A DNA stretch of 64,000 nt from VRUE01 sp963816785 (GTDB taxonomy: Bacteria > Actinomycetota > Thermoleophilia > Solirubrobacterales > 70-9). The notes under the pieces were generated by a model. The model was given only the letters and a program-made list of their open reading frames with translations. It had not been told where the DNA came from and did not search any database. The position numbers and the translations under genes are program-made. The DNA is taken from positions 434,001-498,000 of the forward strand of contig CAWFLL010000004.1 of NCBI GenBank assembly GCA_963816785.1, written 5' to 3'. Shown one piece after another: positions 61,516 through 64,000 of this stretch (within the stretch, counting starts at the first letter, position 1; each line of letters starts with the position of its first letter).

Positions 61516-62340
61516 ATGAAGACCGAGATCCTGAGCCCACCCGACCTGAACACGCTGAGAATCGAGATCGACGGTGAGATCGGAACCCTCACCCTCGACC
61601 GTCCCGACGCGTTCAACGCGATGAGCCCGGAGATGATCGGCGAGATGGCCGTCGCCTTCTCCTGGCTCGCGGACCTGGCCCCGCTGAGGGCGCTGATCGT
61701 CACCGGGGCCGGCAGGGCATTCTGCGCGGGCGGGGACGTCAACTGGTTCAAGACGGGAGTCGAAGACGACTCGATCGACCTACCGTCGCAGGTGCGCCGC
61801 GGGGCCGAGGCGCTCCACACGGCGATCGTCGACCTGCGCCGGATCCCCTACCCGGTGATCGCCGCGGTCAACGGCCCGGCCGCCGGCGCAGGCTTCTCGC
61901 TCGCACTCGCTTGCGACACCCGGATCGCCTCCGAGGACGCGTTCTTCGCCTGCGCCTACGGCCGCATCGGCGCCTCTCCGGACGGCGGCATGACCTACTT
62001 CCTGCCGCGCGTCGTCGGCCCCAGCAGGGCGATGGAGATCCTCCTCAACGACCCCAACATGTCCCCCGAGGACGCGCTCACCGAGCGGATCGTCGCCGAG
62101 GTCGTGGCGCCTGACGAGCTGATGGAGAGAGCTCGGGCGAAGGCCGAGAAGCTCGCCGCGAAGGCTCCGCACTACGTGAAGATGGTGAAAGTGCTGTGCG
62201 GCCAGAGCATCGAGAACAGCCTCTCCGAGCACCTGCAGCTGGAGCGCCACGGCATCGCCGACAGCATGGCGACCGAGGACCTGCGGGCCGGCGTCACCGC
62301 CTTCTTCGGTGGCGAGACGCCCGAGTTCGAGGGCCGGTGA
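61516..62340 (+). CDS. Enoyl-CoA hydratase/isomerase family protein
   Basis: This 274-residue crotonase-fold protein has TLDRPDAFNAMSPEM, the oxyanion-hole VTGAGRAFCAGGDVNWF and AAVNGPAAGAGFSLALACD. The two catalytic Glu of true hydratases (typically E in FGxPE and SxxxE) are not both evident: the region reads YGRIGASPDGGMTYFLPR, so an isomerase or other crotonase activity is as likely. Start ATG 61516 behind CGGAGAGCGAG. Confidence 0.9.
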   Translation: MKTEILSPPDLNTLRIEIDGEIGTLTLDRPDAFNAMSPEMIGEMAVAFSWLADLAPLRALIVTGAGRAFCAGGDVNWFKTGVEDDSIDLPSQVRRGAEALHTAIVDLRRIPYPVIAAVNGPAAGAGFSLALACDTRIASEDAFFACAYGRIGASPDGGMTYFLPRVVGPSRAMEILLNDPNMSPEDALTERIVAEVVAPDELMERARAKAEKLAAKAPHYVKMVKVLCGQSIENSLSEHLQLERHGIADSMATEDLRAGVTAFFGGETPEFEGR

Positions 62341-62414
62341 ACCAGGGTCTCCCGACACCCGTATGCGAGGTAGAGTCTCGTGAGCCGCCCAGTCCCCCAG
62401 GAAAGGACCCGCCG

Positions 62415-62861
62415 ATGAAGAAGGCCACCGCCCTGCTCGCCCTCCTATTCGCGGCGATCGCGCTGGTCGCCTGCGGAAGCGACAGCGGGACCACGACCGA
62501 AACCGAAGCTGCGGGCGGAGCGGCTACCGAAGAGTCCGAAGCCGCGGGCGGCGGTGAAGCCGCGGGCGGCGGGTCGACGGTGGACATCGAAGCCGATCCG
62601 GGCGGCGGGCTGGCCTACACGACCGAAGAACTGACCGCCGCGCCGGGGGACCTGACGATCGCGTTCACCAACCCGCAGCCACTCGGCCACGACGTCGCCG
62701 TCGAAGACGCGAATGGCGGAGAAGTCGGCAAGACCGACGTGATCACCGAAGGCTCCGACAGCGTCACGCTGAAAGGCCTCAAACCCGGGGATTACACCTT
62801 CTACTGCTCGGTCCCCGGCCACCGCGAAGCGGGGATGGAAGGGACGCTCGCCGTCAAATGA
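62415..62861 (+). CDS. Cupredoxin-like lipoprotein
   Basis: This 148-residue protein has a lipobox (LLFAAIALVACGSD), an acidic Gly/Ala/Glu-rich linker and a plastocyanin-like domain with a type 1 copper site: His in PLGHDVAVED, then YCSVPGHREAGM supplying Cys, His and Met. It probably carries electrons at the outer membrane face. Glutamate codons are almost all GAA, unlike the gene before it. Ribosome site AGGAAAGGA. Confidence 0.9.
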   Translation: MKKATALLALLFAAIALVACGSDSGTTTETEAAGGAATEESEAAGGGEAAGGGSTVDIEADPGGGLAYTTEELTAAPGDLTIAFTNPQPLGHDVAVEDANGGEVGKTDVITEGSDSVTLKGLKPGDYTFYCSVPGHREAGMEGTLAVK

Positions 62862-63411
62862 CCGGGGCATAGCTCAGATCGCGAGCGCGCCGCTCGGCGA
62901 TCGTGTCGGCTGCCTGCTCGAGGCTCCTGTGATCGAGGTCGAGGGCGTTCCGCTCGAGGTCGCCGAGATCGGCGAAGCTCTCCCATATCTGCTTGATGGC
63001 ATCTGGATCGGCGAGGAATTGCCCTTCGCGCGTCTGCGCTCGCGCCGTGCAGACCGACAGCGGAGCGCGGAGCACGGCGTAGGCGACGGGGTGGCCGGCT
63101 TCCTCCAGAGCATCCCGTAGCGGCTCCAGGAACCAGGCGGGGATGACGATCCCGTCGATGATCGTGAAGTAGCCGGCATCCGCATAGCCGGCCGCGGCGC
63201 CGGCGACGATCTTCATCACGGCCTCGTTCTGCTCCTGCGACTCCGGTTTCCACGGCTCGATGTAGCCGGAGCGGACAAAGCGAAAGAAGTGGTCCGCCTC
63301 CAGATGAACGGCCCGAGGGGAGCGTTCGGCGAGGATCGCGGCCGTCGTGGTCTTCCCGACCCCGGGAGGCCCGGAGAGGATCAGGATCTGGTTGCCGGGC
63401 GACGCAGACAT
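62854..63411 (-). CDS. P-loop kinase-like AAA protein
   Basis: This 185-residue protein has Walker A ILSGPPGVGKTTTAAIL, VHLEADHFFRF (DxD-like acidic site), a Walker B-like region FTIIDGIVIPAW and a lid region RAQTREGQF. It resembles gluconate or shikimate kinase-like phosphotransferases; the substrate is unknown. It converges with the cupredoxin gene with an eight-base overlap. Confidence 0.82.
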   Translation of the reverse strand: MSASPGNQILILSGPPGVGKTTTAAILAERSPRAVHLEADHFFRFVRSGYIEPWKPESQEQNEAVMKIVAGAAAGYADAGYFTIIDGIVIPAWFLEPLRDALEEAGHPVAYAVLRAPLSVCTARAQTREGQFLADPDAIKQIWESFADLGDLERNALDLDHRSLEQAADTIAERRARDLSYAPVI

Positions 63412-63428
63412 GCTGCGCGAACCCGCTT

Positions 63429-63902
63429 CTAGTCGGCGGACGCCATCACGCGGCTGACGGAATCGCCGACGAAGCAGGGCTTCTCGTTGCCCTCAACCTC
63501 GAGCGTGAACCGGGTGACGACCTGCCACCAGCCGCCGCCGGCCTCCTCGACCGAGACGACCTCGGCCTTGCCGCGGACCCCGCTGTCGACGGGGACCGGG
63601 GCCGGGAACCGGATCTTGTTCCAGCCGTAGTTGACCCCAAGCGCGAACCCGGTCGAGGAGATCAGCTCCTTGCGGAACCCGTCGACGAGCGAAAGGGTCA
63701 GGTTCCCGTGCGCGATCGTCGTCCCGAACGGGCTCTCGCTTTTGGCCCGCTCGACGTCGACGTGGATCCACTGGTCGTCGCCCGAGAGCTCGGCGAAGGT
63801 ATCGATGTCCTCCTGGGTGATCGTGCGCCACTCGCTCGGCCCGATCTCCCTGCCGAGCAGCGATTGCATCCCCTCGACTCCCTGTACCTCGACCGTCGCC
63901 AT
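63429..63902 (-). CDS. MaoC family dehydratase
   Basis: This 157-residue single hot-dog protein has the hydratase motif FAELSGDDQWIHVDVERAKSESPFGTTIAHGNLTLSL with the catalytic Asp and His. It resembles Rv0130 (HtdZ) and R-specific enoyl-CoA hydratases. Start ATG 63902; TAGCCT eight bases upstream may be a leaderless promoter. It probably adds to the lipid metabolism of this cell. Confidence 0.92.
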   Translation of the reverse strand: MATVEVQGVEGMQSLLGREIGPSEWRTITQEDIDTFAELSGDDQWIHVDVERAKSESPFGTTIAHGNLTLSLVDGFRKELISSTGFALGVNYGWNKIRFPAPVPVDSGVRGKAEVVSVEEAGGGWWQVVTRFTLEVEGNEKPCFVGDSVSRVMASAD

Positions 63903-63938
63903 CGCCGCGCAGGCTACCGCAGCCGGGGTCCACCCCGC

Positions 63939-64000
63939 TCAAGCGACCAGCCGCACCTCGAAGGCGGGGAGAACGAGGGCGCCGGACCCGCCGAGGAGGG
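63939..64000 (-). CDS. C-terminal end of an unidentified gene (cut by window end)
   Basis: The minus-strand frame is open from the window edge to TGA at 63939-63941, giving LLGGSGALVLPAFEVRLVA. The strand bias and the spacing of 36 bases before the MaoC gene support a real gene, but 19 residues are too few to name it. Confidence 0.35.
   Translation of the reverse strand, partial: LLGGSGALVLPAFEVRLVA

Overview
The window is about 64 kb of very GC-rich, gene-dense bacterial chromosome, with no gap between genes longer than about 250 bases. It most likely comes from an actinobacterium of the class Thermoleophilia (Solirubrobacterales type). Reasons: actinobacterial gene families throughout (mycobacterial-type Fad proteins, MMPL exporters, an actinobacterial SOS box), a System I (Ccm) cytochrome c maturation set, and a secreted protein at 22127 that opens with the SYANVVATVALFVALGGS motif I associate with this class. 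Many genes lack a Shine-Dalgarno sequence and instead carry a TANNNT -10 box 6-8 bases before the start codon, so leaderless mRNAs look common. I saw no transposase, integrase, prophage or CRISPR array.

Layout. 1-10.5 kb: end of an MMPL exporter, then a TetR-led fatty-acid operon (thiolase, FabG4-type reductase, MaoC dehydratase, two acyl-CoA dehydrogenases, acyl-CoA ligase) and a class III aminotransferase. 10.5-12.4 kb: SnoaL, ArsR and SRPBCC proteins. 12.4-20.6 kb: GGDEF/EAL protein, a DUF255 (YyaL) gene broken by two frameshifts, a second MMPL exporter, glutamine synthetase, and a CMD-family protein behind helically phased repeats. 20.6-24.1 kb: secreted proteins, RlpA under a c-di-AMP riboswitch, rnpB, lexA with an SOS box, and tRNA-Leu. 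24.1-33.6 kb: DUF4395-thioredoxin fusion, cytochrome P450, two paralogous methyltransferases around a SnoaL-SRPBCC-ArsR block, dtd, acetyltransferases, GMC oxidoreductase. 33.6-35.7 kb: alkB-rubredoxin-tetR alkane hydroxylase operon.

35.9-48.0 kb: secG, ccmF, ccmE, a glycosyltransferase, a 941-residue secreted repeat protein with a divergent HTH gene whose end overlaps an antisense tRNA-Gly, a CDF transporter, ccmG, ccmH, and argS coupled to a MinD-like protein that lacks the Walker A lysine. 48.1-50.7 kb: phosphoesterase, a Glu/Lys-rich lipoprotein and a Ser/Thr kinase. 50.8-61.5 kb: central housekeeping (tgt, gpmI, tpiA, pgk, gap, rapZ, uvrC), with an ABC exporter and a VOC protein standing where yvcK-whiA usually lie. 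61.5-64 kb: enoyl-CoA hydratase, cupredoxin lipoprotein, P-loop kinase, MaoC protein and a cut-off gene.

The cell looks like an aerobic heterotroph that oxidises alkanes and fatty acids (AlkB, P450, Fad operon) and has c-type cytochromes, with SOS, c-di-GMP, c-di-AMP and Ser/Thr kinase signalling. The least explained items are the large secreted repeat protein with its HTH neighbour, a dispersed repeat of about 60 bases placed just before two unrelated genes (48071 and 58541), the Lys-less MinD-like protein behind argS, and the phased GTAAAG array at 19949.
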